Part shown: positions 1 through 5,028 of the stretch, piece after piece
How the letters are laid out: each line of letters begins with the position of its first letter
Position numbering within the stretch: the stretch's first letter is position 1
From: Nitrososphaerales archaeon
GTDB lineage: Archaea; Thermoproteota; Nitrososphaeria; Nitrososphaerales; UBA183
Reading direction: 5' to 3'
Assembly (NCBI GenBank): GCA_030045755.1
Contig: JASIEW010000024.1
Location: forward strand, 1-5,109
DNA length: 5,109 bases
Position numbers and translations under genes: made by a program
Notes under the pieces: model-generated
What the model was told of the DNA's origin: nothing
What the model saw: only the letters and a program-made list of their open reading frames with translations
Database searches by the model: none

Positions 1-2
1 AA

Positions 3-818
3 GGGAGAATTGCCAAGATGCTCGGAATCCAACCTAAGTTCCCCTGGGTGCTCGGCTCCGAAGGAGCGGGAGAGATCGCATCAGTCGGAGAGGAGGTCAC
101 TGGTCTTCGGAAGGGTGACTTGGTTTGCGGCGGTGTCTGGGGGACAAATCCAAAGGCGGGGCTCTATGCCGAGTACACAGCCCTAGATACAAGCAAGGTT
201 TGGCGTCTGCCTTCTACGATAACTCCGCAGCAGGGCGGGGCATTGCCTATCGACGGAGGAACCGCGCTTCGCGGGCTCGAGGACAATCTGAGTCTTAAGC
301 CGGGCGAGAAACTGATGATCTTTGGTGCCAGCGGGGGCTTGGGACACTTGGCAGTCCAACTTGGAATTCGGCTCGGCGCTCGCGTGTTCGCAGTCTCCTC
401 AGGGGAAGACGGAGTTGCTCTCGCTCTCAGGCTGGGAGCCGAAGCTGCCGTGGACGGACACAGCGAAGACGTAGTTGCTTCAGCCAAAGAGTTTGCGCCC
501 AACGGGTTCGATGCGGCACTTGTGACAGTTGCCGGCGAGGCTCCCGAAAAGGCTCTCACCGCCATGCGCGAGGGAGGCCGCGTCGCGTACCCTTGGGTGA
601 ATCAGCGTCCGCCACCAAGAGCACCGTCAACCGTTCGCCTACTTGGCTACAACGAGAACATGGACCGGGATTTGCAAGCTAGGCTCAGCAAGCTCGTCGA
701 GGCAGGCACCTTCGAAGTGCATCTTGGTGGCACATATACGCTCGACCAAGCGGCGGAGGCTTTCCGGGCGGTCGGCGAGCACCACCTAGGCAGGGTGGTC
801 ATTCTTCCAAACGCGTAG
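3..818 (+). CDS. Zinc-independent MDR / quinone-oxidoreductase-like protein, 5' truncated by window edge
   Basis: This is the C-terminal part of a medium-chain dehydrogenase/reductase, a cytosolic NAD(P)H-dependent oxidoreductase family. The frame is open to the left edge (five more codons, G-R-I-A-K, before the ATG at 18), so that ATG is almost certainly internal and roughly 50-70 N-terminal residues are missing. Numbering from the ATG at 18, the end of the GroES-like domain shows VLGSEGAGEI (11-20), where zinc alcohol dehydrogenases have GHE. The four-cysteine structural zinc lobe is absent. The Rossmann domain begins near LKPGEKLMIFGASGGLG (93-109), with GASGGLG as the dinucleotide-binding loop. 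The C-terminal YTLDQAAEAFRAV (240-252) is the usual closing helix. These features match the quinone oxidoreductase branch. The substrate cannot be read from the sequence. It appears to end its own transcription unit, followed by a 293-base gap. Confidence 0.9.
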   Translation, partial: GRIAKMLGIQPKFPWVLGSEGAGEIASVGEEVTGLRKGDLVCGGVWGTNPKAGLYAEYTALDTSKVWRLPSTITPQQGGALPIDGGTALRGLEDNLSLKPGEKLMIFGASGGLGHLAVQLGIRLGARVFAVSSGEDGVALALRLGAEAAVDGHSEDVVASAKEFAPNGFDAALVTVAGEAPEKALTAMREGGRVAYPWVNQRPPPRAPSTVRLLGYNENMDRDLQARLSKLVEAGTFEVHLGGTYTLDQAAEAFRAVGEHHLGRVVILPNA

Positions 819-855
819 TCAAAGGCTGCTCACGCGAGACTTTCTTTACACCCAA

Positions 856-869
856 GTGAAGGGCTTCAC
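856..869. repeat. Perfect inverted repeat GTGAAGGGCTTCAC
   Basis: GTGAAG and CTTCAC are perfect inverted arms separated by GG. As RNA this gives a 5-bp stem with a GGGC loop. It lies 38 bases after the MDR stop codon. It could be a 3'-end hairpin or a protein-binding palindrome. No T-run follows, so a bacterial-type terminator is not supported. Confidence 0.4.
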
Positions 870-878
870 AGAATGGGG

Positions 879-896
879 TTGGAGCTTGGCTTCCAA
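879..896. repeat. Small bulged hairpin downstream of the MDR gene
   Basis: TTGG plus AGC (879-885) can pair with GCT plus CCAA (889-896), with one bulged T at 892 and a TTG loop. It follows the 856-869 palindrome by 9 bases, so the two may form a tandem structure in the MDR 3' region. The rest of 819-1111 shows no supported gene. The only other motif is a short palindrome, TCTCTGAGAGA, at 990-1000. Confidence 0.25.
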
Positions 897-1111
897 ATCT
901 ACTTCGACATGCGAATGACACTCAGCTGCTAACCTCCCACGCTCAACACCCGGGTCTGGCATTCTCCATTCCCCGGCAAGTTCCGACCCTCTCTGAGAGA
1001 CCCCGAGCCATCACACCGAAGCCACGGCTGACCACTCCAGCTGATCGAACTGAACGCCAATGGAAAACTAGTTCACCCACCGCTTCGGGCCAGCATCGCT
1101 AGGCGCGGAGC

Positions 1112-2089
1112 ATGAACAACCCTGAGTCGTCTCTTCCACAGGGTGGTCCGGGTGTGGAAGCTTGCCCAGCCATAAGCGTGCAGCACCTTGTCAAGAGGTA
1201 CGGAGGGCTTGTCGCCGTCAATGACGTCTCGTTCTCGATAGACGAAGGCGAGATCTTCGGAATAATAGGACCCAACGGGGCCGGGAAGACTACGACCGTC
1301 GAGTGCATCTCGGGTCTCCGAGCACAAGACTCGGGCTCGATAAGCATCTTCGGCCTCTCCCCGCAGAAGGACAGGAAGAGGATAAGAGAGTTCCTCGGGG
1401 TCCAGCTCCAACAGAGCGCGATGCCTCCGCGCTTGAGGGTCGGCGAGGCGGTGGAACTGTTCGCCTCATTCTATCCGGATCCGGCCGACACGGACGAACT
1501 GCTCGAGACGCTGGGGATCGAGGGGAGCAGGAACTCCTTCTACAAGGACCTCTCCGGCGGTCAGAGGCAGAGGCTGTCGATAGCGCTGGCGTTGGTGGGG
1601 AGTCCCAAGGTCGCCGTCCTCGATGAACTGACCACTGGACTTGACCCGGAGGCGAGGCGCGAGACGTGGGCCCTCATAGAGAAGGTCAGGGACAGTGGAG
1701 TCACCGTGATACTCGTCACCCACTTCATGGACGAGGCAGAGAGGCTGTGCGACCGCCTGGCTCTGATCAATCACGGAAGTCTGGTGGTGCTCAACACCCC
1801 CGAGGCCATCGCGGCCATGGCTGGCGGAAGCAGGGTTCGCTTCGTTCCGTCGGCCTCGGTCGATGATAAGACGCTCTACTCTATTCCTGGAGTGAAAGAG
1901 ATAGAGAGAAAGGAGAGGTACGTCACAGTGACGGGCACGGGTGACCTCGCGGTCTCCGTTATCGATTCGCTCTCCAAGATAGGAGTGTCCGTGCGCGAGA
2001 TAGATGCGAGGACCGGGAACCTCGACGACGCTTTCGTGAAGCTGACCAGAGATGGCACACCTGGCGCCCCGGGGGCGGCCTCACGATGA
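1112..2089 (+). CDS. ABC-2 type exporter, ATP-binding subunit
   Basis: This is the nucleotide-binding subunit of a two-component ABC-2 exporter, in the CcmA/DrrA-like ATPase group. It hydrolyses ATP on the inner face of the membrane to drive the partner permease. Every core motif is present: Walker A GPNGAGKT (53-60), a Q-loop around VQLQQ (97-101), signature LSGGQ (147-151), Walker B VAVLDE (167-172), D-loop TTGLD (174-178) and switch histidine in LVTHFMDEAE (H204). DELTTGLD replaces the more common DEPTTGLD, a variant known in this group. Residues 241-311 form the extra C-terminal domain typical of these 300-330 residue ATPases. The ATG is the first possible start, since an in-frame TAG lies at 1100-1102. 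GGAG at 1107-1110 is too close to be a good ribosome binding site, and the conserved domain starts only near residue 21, so a later GTG at 1154 is possible. A weak AT-rich patch, GAAAACTA (1063-1070), may be the promoter. The stop overlaps the permease start. Confidence 0.95.
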   Translation: MNNPESSLPQGGPGVEACPAISVQHLVKRYGGLVAVNDVSFSIDEGEIFGIIGPNGAGKTTTVECISGLRAQDSGSISIFGLSPQKDRKRIREFLGVQLQQSAMPPRLRVGEAVELFASFYPDPADTDELLETLGIEGSRNSFYKDLSGGQRQRLSIALALVGSPKVAVLDELTTGLDPEARRETWALIEKVRDSGVTVILVTHFMDEAERLCDRLALINHGSLVVLNTPEAIAAMAGGSRVRFVPSASVDDKTLYSIPGVKEIERKERYVTVTGTGDLAVSVIDSLSKIGVSVREIDARTGNLDDAFVKLTRDGTPGAPGAASR

Positions 2090-2865
2090 CCTCAGCGGAT
2101 GCGGGGTCAGGCGAGACGAAGCGTCGGGGCCACTTCTCCGAGCTTCTCAAGGTCGAAGGAAAGCTCGCACTGCGAGCACCGATAGGACTGGGGATGGGGC
2201 TCGCCCTTCCAGTCGTCCTGCTTTTGGTATTCGGTCTCATTGGAGTCGCGAGCCCGGGAAACCTCGGCGACACAGGCCTGACAGTCATCGACGTCTATGT
2301 TCCGATAGTCATGGTTTTGGGATTCATCGGGCTGGGAGTCTTGGCCCTGCCATACACGATGGTGAGGTATCGAGAGATGGGTTGGCTCAGAAGAATCTCA
2401 ACGACCCCGGCGCCACCGTCGAGGCTCCTCGCCGTCCAGCTGGCCCTCAACTTCATCATGGCCGTCGCGGTGGTCTTCATAGTAATCTTCGGGAGCGAGG
2501 CTATCTTCGGCGCGCCCCTGAGCGTGGGCATACCGTTCTTCGTCCTCTCTACGGTCCTTTCGATTGCGGCGATGTTCTCCCTCGGCGCGCTCGTCTCGGC
2601 GGTGACTCCATCGCAGCAGGCGGCCCAGGCCGTATCTGGGGGACTGATGTTCCTCCTATTCTTTCTCGCCGGCCTCTGGCTTCCACCAGGGACGGTGGGC
2701 GGCCCACTGGCTACAATCATGTACTACTCTCCGTCCGGCGCGGCCGTACAAGCCCTGCTTCATTCGGTCTTCAATTCCACGCCGCCCTATGCAGATTTTG
2801 TTGTACTGGGCGTTTACACGCTCGTCTTTGCGTTCCTAGCAATCCGTTATTTCCGCTGGGAATGA
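2086..2865 (+). CDS. ABC-2 type exporter, permease subunit
   Basis: This is the integral membrane partner of the preceding ATPase, and it should form the export channel as a homodimer. It has 259 residues, usual for the DrrB/YadH-like ABC-2 family. Six hydrophobic segments are visible, at about 34-55, 69-91, 116-138, 150-171, 183-201 and 237-255. Between segments 2 and 3 lies the family's cytoplasmic coupling region: REMGWLRRISTTPAP (96-110), corresponding to the RE-G-L-RR-xx-TP pattern. The C-terminus YFRWE is also typical. The ATG overlaps the ATPase TGA in an ATGA tetranucleotide, so the two subunits are very probably translationally coupled. The substrate cannot be deduced. Relatives export lipids, antibiotics or polysaccharides, but no biosynthetic gene lies nearby to favour one. 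No regulator gene is adjacent. Confidence 0.93.
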   Translation: MTSADAGSGETKRRGHFSELLKVEGKLALRAPIGLGMGLALPVVLLLVFGLIGVASPGNLGDTGLTVIDVYVPIVMVLGFIGLGVLALPYTMVRYREMGWLRRISTTPAPPSRLLAVQLALNFIMAVAVVFIVIFGSEAIFGAPLSVGIPFFVLSTVLSIAAMFSLGALVSAVTPSQQAAQAVSGGLMFLLFFLAGLWLPPGTVGGPLATIMYYSPSGAAVQALLHSVFNSTPPYADFVVLGVYTLVFAFLAIRYFRWE

Positions 2866-2987
2866 CGCTCTCCGCACTTGCGATGTGAAGTCATCTGCAG
2901 GGCCCCTCCCACCCCTCCTAGAGCACGGACCGTCTCGGTCGCCCTCGACTTGCCAAGAGTCTTCACTTCCTTCTGGAGTGCCATCAT
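2847..2987 (-). CDS. Possible small ORF (46 aa), or frameshifted tail of the upstream RHH gene
   Basis: On the minus strand an ATG begins on the last A of the RHH gene's TAA stop (TAATG). It opens a 46-codon frame, beginning MMALQKEVKTLGKSRATETV, that ends at a TAA at 2847-2849. The same frame is open back to a TAA at 3021-3023 and would read GLLEAEPV just before the ATG. The peptide is polar and helix-prone, and most codons end in G or C, as in real genes here. Two readings are possible: a translationally coupled small protein, or the true C-terminal tail of the RHH protein displaced by one missing G in the GGG run at 3009-3011. It matches no toxin I recognise, and its last 19 bases overlap the convergent permease gene. 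It may also be chance. Confidence 0.3.
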   Translation of the reverse strand: MMALQKEVKTLGKSRATETVRALGGVGGALQMTSHRKCGERHSQRK

Positions 2988-3256
2988 TACAGGCTCCGCC
3001 TCGAGTAGCCCATCTCGCTTTTACTCGTCTTCGCAGCGTCCTTCCTCGGCCTCCTTCTTGGAACCTCATCGTACCCGACATAACCGAGTTTCACTCCCAG
3101 ACTCGAAGCCACTTTCTCCACGACGCTCGAGACTGCCATCTCAGAGAGAGCATTCTGAAGGACATCACCTACCGTCATGCCCTTTTCGGCTAGGTATGCC
3201 TTGGACTCCCTGAGGGTTTCGTCGTCCACAGATAGAGTCATCTTGACCTTGCCCAT
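2987..3256 (-). CDS. Ribbon-helix-helix antitoxin-like DNA-binding protein
   Basis: This 89-residue protein has a ribbon-helix-helix N-terminus: beta strand KVKMTLSV (3-10), first helix DDETLRESKAYLAEKG (11-26) and second helix from about 28 to 40. Such domains dimerise and bind operator DNA. In archaea this strand-helix-helix form is typical of VapB-like antitoxins, whose C-terminal tail wraps a toxin. Residues 41-89 end in a basic stretch, RRRPRK (67-72), that could be such a tail. No toxin (for example a PIN-domain protein) follows, so it may be an orphan or part of a decayed module. The ATG lies 28 bases from the centre of a TATA-like element, with a double palindrome between them, which suggests a near-leaderless and probably self-repressed transcript. 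The C-terminus may be altered by a frameshift, because the next frame continues with coding-like sequence. Confidence 0.75.
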   Translation of the reverse strand: MGKVKMTLSVDDETLRESKAYLAEKGMTVGDVLQNALSEMAVSSVVEKVASSLGVKLGYVGYDEVPRRRPRKDAAKTSKSEMGYSRRSL

Positions 3257-3266
3257 GTCCCCACAT

Positions 3267-3280
3267 ACGCGTACACGCGT
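3267..3280. promoter_or_regulatory. Candidate operator: two ACGCGT palindromes
   Basis: ACGCGT AC ACGCGT consists of two self-palindromic hexamers whose centres are 8 bp apart. The surrounding bases extend it to an imperfect inverted repeat from CAT (3264) to ATG (3285). It lies between the TATA-like element and the ATG of the RHH gene, covering the expected transcription start region. RHH dimers usually bind paired short palindromic half-sites and repress their own promoters, so this is a natural operator candidate. Confidence 0.5.
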
Positions 3281-3289
3281 TTATGTATT
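3281..3289 (-). promoter_or_regulatory. TATA-like element of the RHH gene
   Basis: Read on the minus strand this is ATACATAAA, centred about 28 bases before the ATG at 3256. Archaeal TATA elements sit about 26 bases before the transcription start, which places the start within a few bases of the ATG. No Shine-Dalgarno sequence is needed or convincingly seen, although GGGG precedes the ATG by two bases. Confidence 0.45.
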
Positions 3290-3321
3290 CAGTCGTCGTC
3301 GCTTCGAGCGCCTGAGCCAGG

Positions 3322-3594
3322 TCATCCTTCCGAACCGGCGTCTCGTTCAACGAACCGATCGACCCCTGCAAGTCTCGCGGCTGTATTCAAGAACACCAAG
3401 ACAAGCACTAGGCTCGCCACCCCCAGTGACAGATAGAAGTACGCAGCCAAGTGGGGAAACTCGATTTCTACGAACTGAAGGATGTTCTGGACTCCCAGAG
3501 CGAGAAGCAGGCCCACTATTATGAAGGTAAGGTCCTTGCGAAACTTGTTCAGTTCTTCCTCTGCTTTCTCCTTTGGAGAGTCACTCTTTGTCAT
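3322..3594 (-). CDS. Small membrane protein with two TM helices, unknown function
   Basis: I do not recognise a family for this 90-residue protein. It starts with a charged, probably helical stretch (KEKAEEELNKFRKD, 8-21). A first membrane helix follows at about 22-43, then a short linker containing EIEFPH (43-48) and a second helix at about 49-70. The tail is charged, with RFVERDAGSEG at the end. The hairpin topology would leave both termini on the same side, probably the cytoplasm. The ATG is preceded at 31 bases by a TATA-like GTTAAAC, which supports both gene and start. It lies upstream of the RHH gene on the same strand with 65 bases between them. Because the RHH gene has its own promoter-like element, the pair need not be one operon. 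A membrane toxin is conceivable from size and position but is not shown by any motif. Confidence 0.65.
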   Translation of the reverse strand: MTKSDSPKEKAEEELNKFRKDLTFIIVGLLLALGVQNILQFVEIEFPHLAAYFYLSLGVASLVLVLVFLNTAARLAGVDRFVERDAGSEG

Positions 3595-3618
3595 ATACCG
3601 TCGTGCCGCATGAGTTTT

Positions 3619-3628
3619 GTGTTTAACT
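3619..3628 (-). promoter_or_regulatory. TATA-like element of the 2-TM gene
   Basis: On the minus strand this region reads AGTTAAACAC, preceded by an A-rich GGAAA that could act as a BRE. Its centre is about 30 bases from the ATG at 3594, the spacing expected for a near-leaderless archaeal transcript. Between here and the plus-strand promoter near 3795 no gene is supported. Confidence 0.45.
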
Positions 3629-3790
3629 TTTCCTTAGCTTCACGACGGACACCCTGCTCCCCGAAGCGCGCCACTTCCGCAGGGGCGACGGCGCTCGTCC
3701 CCTTTCTGAGCTTACCAGCGAGACGCGGTCGGACTCCCACTTCAGTGCGCCAGCAGGACGTCGTGGCGCGAGAGTTCCTACGGCCGCGCG

Positions 3791-3799
3791 CCTTATTTC
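3791..3799 (+). promoter_or_regulatory. TATA-like element of the DUF1801 gene
   Basis: CCTTATTTC is an AT-rich island in otherwise GC-rich sequence (GCGCGCCTTATTTCATGG). Its centre is about 29 bases before the TTG start at 3824. The spacing supports that TTG as the first translated codon of a leaderless message. Confidence 0.4.
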
Positions 3800-3823
3800 A
3801 TGGGGTCCTGACACTTCCAAACC

Positions 3824-4270
3824 TTGAAAGGAGCCAGTCCCGAAAGTCGGAAGTCACAGTCTCAGCTCGTCAGCGAAAGAATCGCCAAGCTAGGCGACTG
3901 GCGGGGTGACGTGCTTGCCCGCGTCCGCAGAGCGATCAAAGAAGCGGACCCGGACGTCGAGGAGGAACTGAAGTGGAGGAAACCGTCCAACCCCTGGGGA
4001 GTCCCGGTCTGGTCTCACGACGGGCTCATCTGTACAGGCGAGTCGTACAAGGACCACGTCAAACTCACCTTCGCCAAGGGCGCCTCTCTCGATGACCCCA
4101 AGGGCCTCTTTACTCAGGGCGGGACCCTCCGGCGCGCCATCGACATCCGCCAGGGAGACGAGTTCGACGAACCGGCCTTTATGGATCTGGTTCGTGCGGC
4201 GGTCGATTTCAACGTGTCTGGAAAGAATCGAAAGGCTCCTGGGAGCTCTGGCAGGGGTCGGCGGAATTAG
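3824..4270 (+). CDS. DUF1801 / YdhG-like domain protein
   Basis: This 148-residue protein shows the DUF1801 pattern almost throughout: GDWRGDVLARVRRAIKEADP (24-43), the core EELKWRKP (47-54), PVWSHDGLICTGESYKDHVK (61-80), LTFAKGASLDDPKGLF (81-96), then RRAIDIRQGDEFDEPAFMDL (103-122) and a C-terminal helix VRAAVDFN. The family includes the Bacillus subtilis frataxin-like protein YdhG (Fra), linked to iron supply. For this subgroup no activity is established, so only a small soluble cytosolic protein can be claimed. The tail (131-148) is basic and probably disordered. The TTG start is chosen because an ATG at 3800 in the same frame hits a TGA three codons later, and the TTG lies at leaderless distance from a TATA-like element. 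The VOC gene follows on the same strand 57 bases after its stop. Confidence 0.88.
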   Translation: MKGASPESRKSQSQLVSERIAKLGDWRGDVLARVRRAIKEADPDVEEELKWRKPSNPWGVPVWSHDGLICTGESYKDHVKLTFAKGASLDDPKGLFTQGGTLRRAIDIRQGDEFDEPAFMDLVRAAVDFNVSGKNRKAPGSSGRGRRN

Positions 4271-4295
4271 GACACGGCCAGATTGGAAGCCGATT

Positions 4296-4305
4296 GGTTA
4301 ATCAA
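4296..4305 (+). promoter_or_regulatory. Weak TATA-like element before the VOC gene
   Basis: GGTTAATCAA is centred about 28 bases before the ATG at 4328. With the following CC it has inverted GGTT/AACC arms around AATC. The position matches the other genes here and suggests the VOC gene can be transcribed on its own. It is weaker than the other elements. Confidence 0.3.
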
Positions 4306-4327
4306 CCCCGACAGGCGAGTGCGCACC

Positions 4328-4726
4328 ATGATTCAGAAGGTCGCCAACGTCGCGGTCGTTGTGAAGGATCAGGCCAAGGCGCTTGACTTCTACACTCAGG
4401 TGCTCGGTTTCGAGAAGCGAATGGACATCCCTGCACCGTCAGGGGGCGCCCGTTGGGTCACTGTCGCGCCGAAGGGGCAGGACATCGAGATAAGCCTCTT
4501 CCTCGCCGGCTCGTATCCCGACACTCAGAATCAGTGGAAGGCAGGGAGCAGCCCTATGTGGACTCTTCAGACCGACGACTGCCGTGCTGAATACGCTCGT
4601 CTGAAAGCCCGCGGCGTCAGGTTCGATCAGGAGGAGCCTGCCGAGAACCCCTGGAGCATAACGGCCACCTTCAGCGACCCCGACGGAAACAGGTTCAACC
4701 TCGCGGAGCTTCGGCGAAAGTCATAG
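4328..4726 (+). CDS. Glyoxalase/bleomycin-resistance (VOC) superfamily protein
   Basis: This is a single VOC module of 132 residues, normal for the superfamily, which forms paired beta-alpha-beta-beta-beta units and usually acts as a dimer around a metal site. The first half contains NVAVVVKDQAKALDFYTQVL (7-26) with GFEKR. The second contains MWTLQTDDCRAEYARLKARG (77-96) and ends in FSDPDGNRFNLAEL (115-128). The frame is open 15 codons further up to an ATG at 4283. The ATG at 4328 is preferred because it begins exactly at the first beta strand and has a TATA-like element about 28 bases before it. Of the usual metal ligands, E127 is kept and E54 is a possible second. The positions often held by histidine are N8 in strand 1 and W78 in strand 5, so classical glyoxalase I activity is unlikely. 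Its substrate is unknown; binding or sequestering a small molecule is equally possible. Confidence 0.9.
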   Translation: MIQKVANVAVVVKDQAKALDFYTQVLGFEKRMDIPAPSGGARWVTVAPKGQDIEISLFLAGSYPDTQNQWKAGSSPMWTLQTDDCRAEYARLKARGVRFDQEEPAENPWSITATFSDPDGNRFNLAELRRKS

Positions 4727-4749
4727 CCACCCGGGATGGATGAAGTGCA

Positions 4750-4776
4750 CTGCCGCCCAAGCGTTGAATGCGGCAG
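4750..4776. repeat. 7-bp perfect stem downstream of the VOC gene
   Basis: CTGCCGC (4750-4756) is the exact reverse complement of GCGGCAG (4770-4776). Inside the 13-base loop CAA and TTG (4758-4760 and 4764-4766) can pair again around GCG. It begins 24 bases after the VOC stop. It may be part of the VOC 3' end, or the first hairpin of a larger structured region reaching to 4913. Confidence 0.4.
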
Positions 4777-4789
4777 GACTCAGCAATCG

Positions 4790-4815
4790 AATCTCATAGA
4801 GACAATCCTGAGATT
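4790..4815. repeat. 7-bp perfect stem AATCTCA / TGAGATT
   Basis: AATCTCA (4790-4796) pairs perfectly with TGAGATT (4809-4815) around a 12-base loop. It is the second of a series of perfect stems between 4750 and 4913 and ends 6 bases before the cloverleaf-like element. A competing pairing, CTCAG (4779-4783) with CTGAG (4808-4812), is also possible. Confidence 0.35.
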
Positions 4816-4821
4816 AGAAGG

Positions 4822-4913
4822 ATGTCAAAGCGTCCGATTTTACGGACGGTCTTTCCCTTCAGGGAACGGGCTGTTCTGATTGCCCCACTTTTGACATGTC
4901 CCTGTGGGGGGAC
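4822..4913. ncRNA. Candidate structured RNA: 76-base cloverleaf plus abutting hairpin
   Basis: ATGTCAAA (4822-4829) is the exact reverse complement of TTTGACAT (4890-4897) and closes a four-way junction. Inside are three hairpins: CGTCCG/CGGACG (4831-4848, loop ATTTTA), TTCCC/GGGAA (4853-4866, loop TTCA) and GGGC/GCCC (4868-4885, 10-base loop). Directly beside it GTCCC (4898-4902) pairs with GGGAC (4909-4913). The overall length equals a tRNA, but no T-loop motif, D-loop motif or seven-base anticodon loop fits, so it is not a normal tRNA. I recognise no known family. Strand is undecided. A TATA-like element at 4916-4927 would start a minus-strand transcript near 4896, the edge of the closing stem. 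On the plus strand it would lie in the VOC 3' region. A palindromic mobile-element remnant is the main alternative. Confidence 0.35.
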
Positions 4914-4915
4914 CT

Positions 4916-4927
4916 GATATTTAAAAT
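4916..4927. promoter_or_regulatory. Strong TATA-like element in the intergenic region
   Basis: GATATTTAAAAT is the most canonical archaeal TATA-like sequence in the window and is nearly symmetric, so it could work either way. On the plus strand a transcript would start near 4948. On the minus strand it would start near 4896, exactly beside the cloverleaf-like element. The next plus-strand gene has a closer element of its own, which makes the minus-strand use attractive. Confidence 0.45.
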
Positions 4928-4973
4928 CTGCGACCGCTAACACGGCATCCCAACCTGTTTTTCGCAACGCCTG

Positions 4974-4983
4974 AGAGCGCTCT
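4974..4983. promoter_or_regulatory. 10-bp perfect palindrome AGAGCGCTCT
   Basis: AGAGCGCTCT is a perfect palindrome ending about 12 bases before the TATA-like element of the last gene, which is where an archaeal activator or repressor could bind. No cognate regulator is visible in the window. Confidence 0.25.
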
Positions 4984-4994
4984 ATCCATCCGAA

Positions 4995-5003
4995 CTCTTA
5001 TGT
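4995..5003 (+). promoter_or_regulatory. TATA-like element of the right-edge gene
   Basis: CTCTTATGT is centred about 29-30 bases before the TTG at 5029, matching the spacing seen for the TTG-started DUF1801 gene (CCTTATTTC). The two elements share the CNTTAT core. Confidence 0.35.
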
Positions 5004-5028
5004 CTCCTAGGCACTGCCTGCGGATTGA

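Noticed and set aside
1073..1411. Minus-strand 112-codon frame opposite the ABC ATPase
   Set aside because: It is antisense to the Walker A region of a clear ABC ATPase and shows no family pattern or promoter.
2052..2888. 278-codon plus-strand frame overlapping the ABC permease
   Set aside because: It is rich in Arg, Pro, Gly and His with no domain pattern, while the overlapping frame at 2086-2865 has six TM helices and ABC-2 motifs and is coupled to the ATPase.
2836..3081. Minus-strand 81-codon frame overlapping the RHH gene end
   Set aside because: It is rich in Arg and Gly with no recognisable pattern; the frame starting at 2987 is the more coding-like continuation.
3623..3820. Minus-strand 65-codon frame between the divergent promoters
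   Set aside because: Its composition is typical of GC-rich non-coding DNA, it has no TATA element at the right distance, and it contains the 2-TM gene's own promoter region at its end.
3451..3909. Plus-strand 152-codon frame across the 2-TM gene and the divergent promoter region
   Set aside because: It is antisense to the 2-TM gene, has low-information Arg/Ser-rich sequence and overlaps the DUF1801 start region.
4822..4897. tRNA gene, because of the 76-base cloverleaf shape
   Set aside because: Stem lengths of 8, 6, 5 and 4 bp are in the wrong order, loops are 6, 4 and 10 bases, and there is no T-loop TTCRANY, D-loop GG or U-preceded anticodon loop on either strand.
4822..4897. Miniature inverted-repeat transposon
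   Set aside because: The 8-bp terminal repeats would fit, but no target-site duplication is seen in the flanks, no second copy is in the window, and the internal hairpins are not needed for such an element. Kept only as an alternative.
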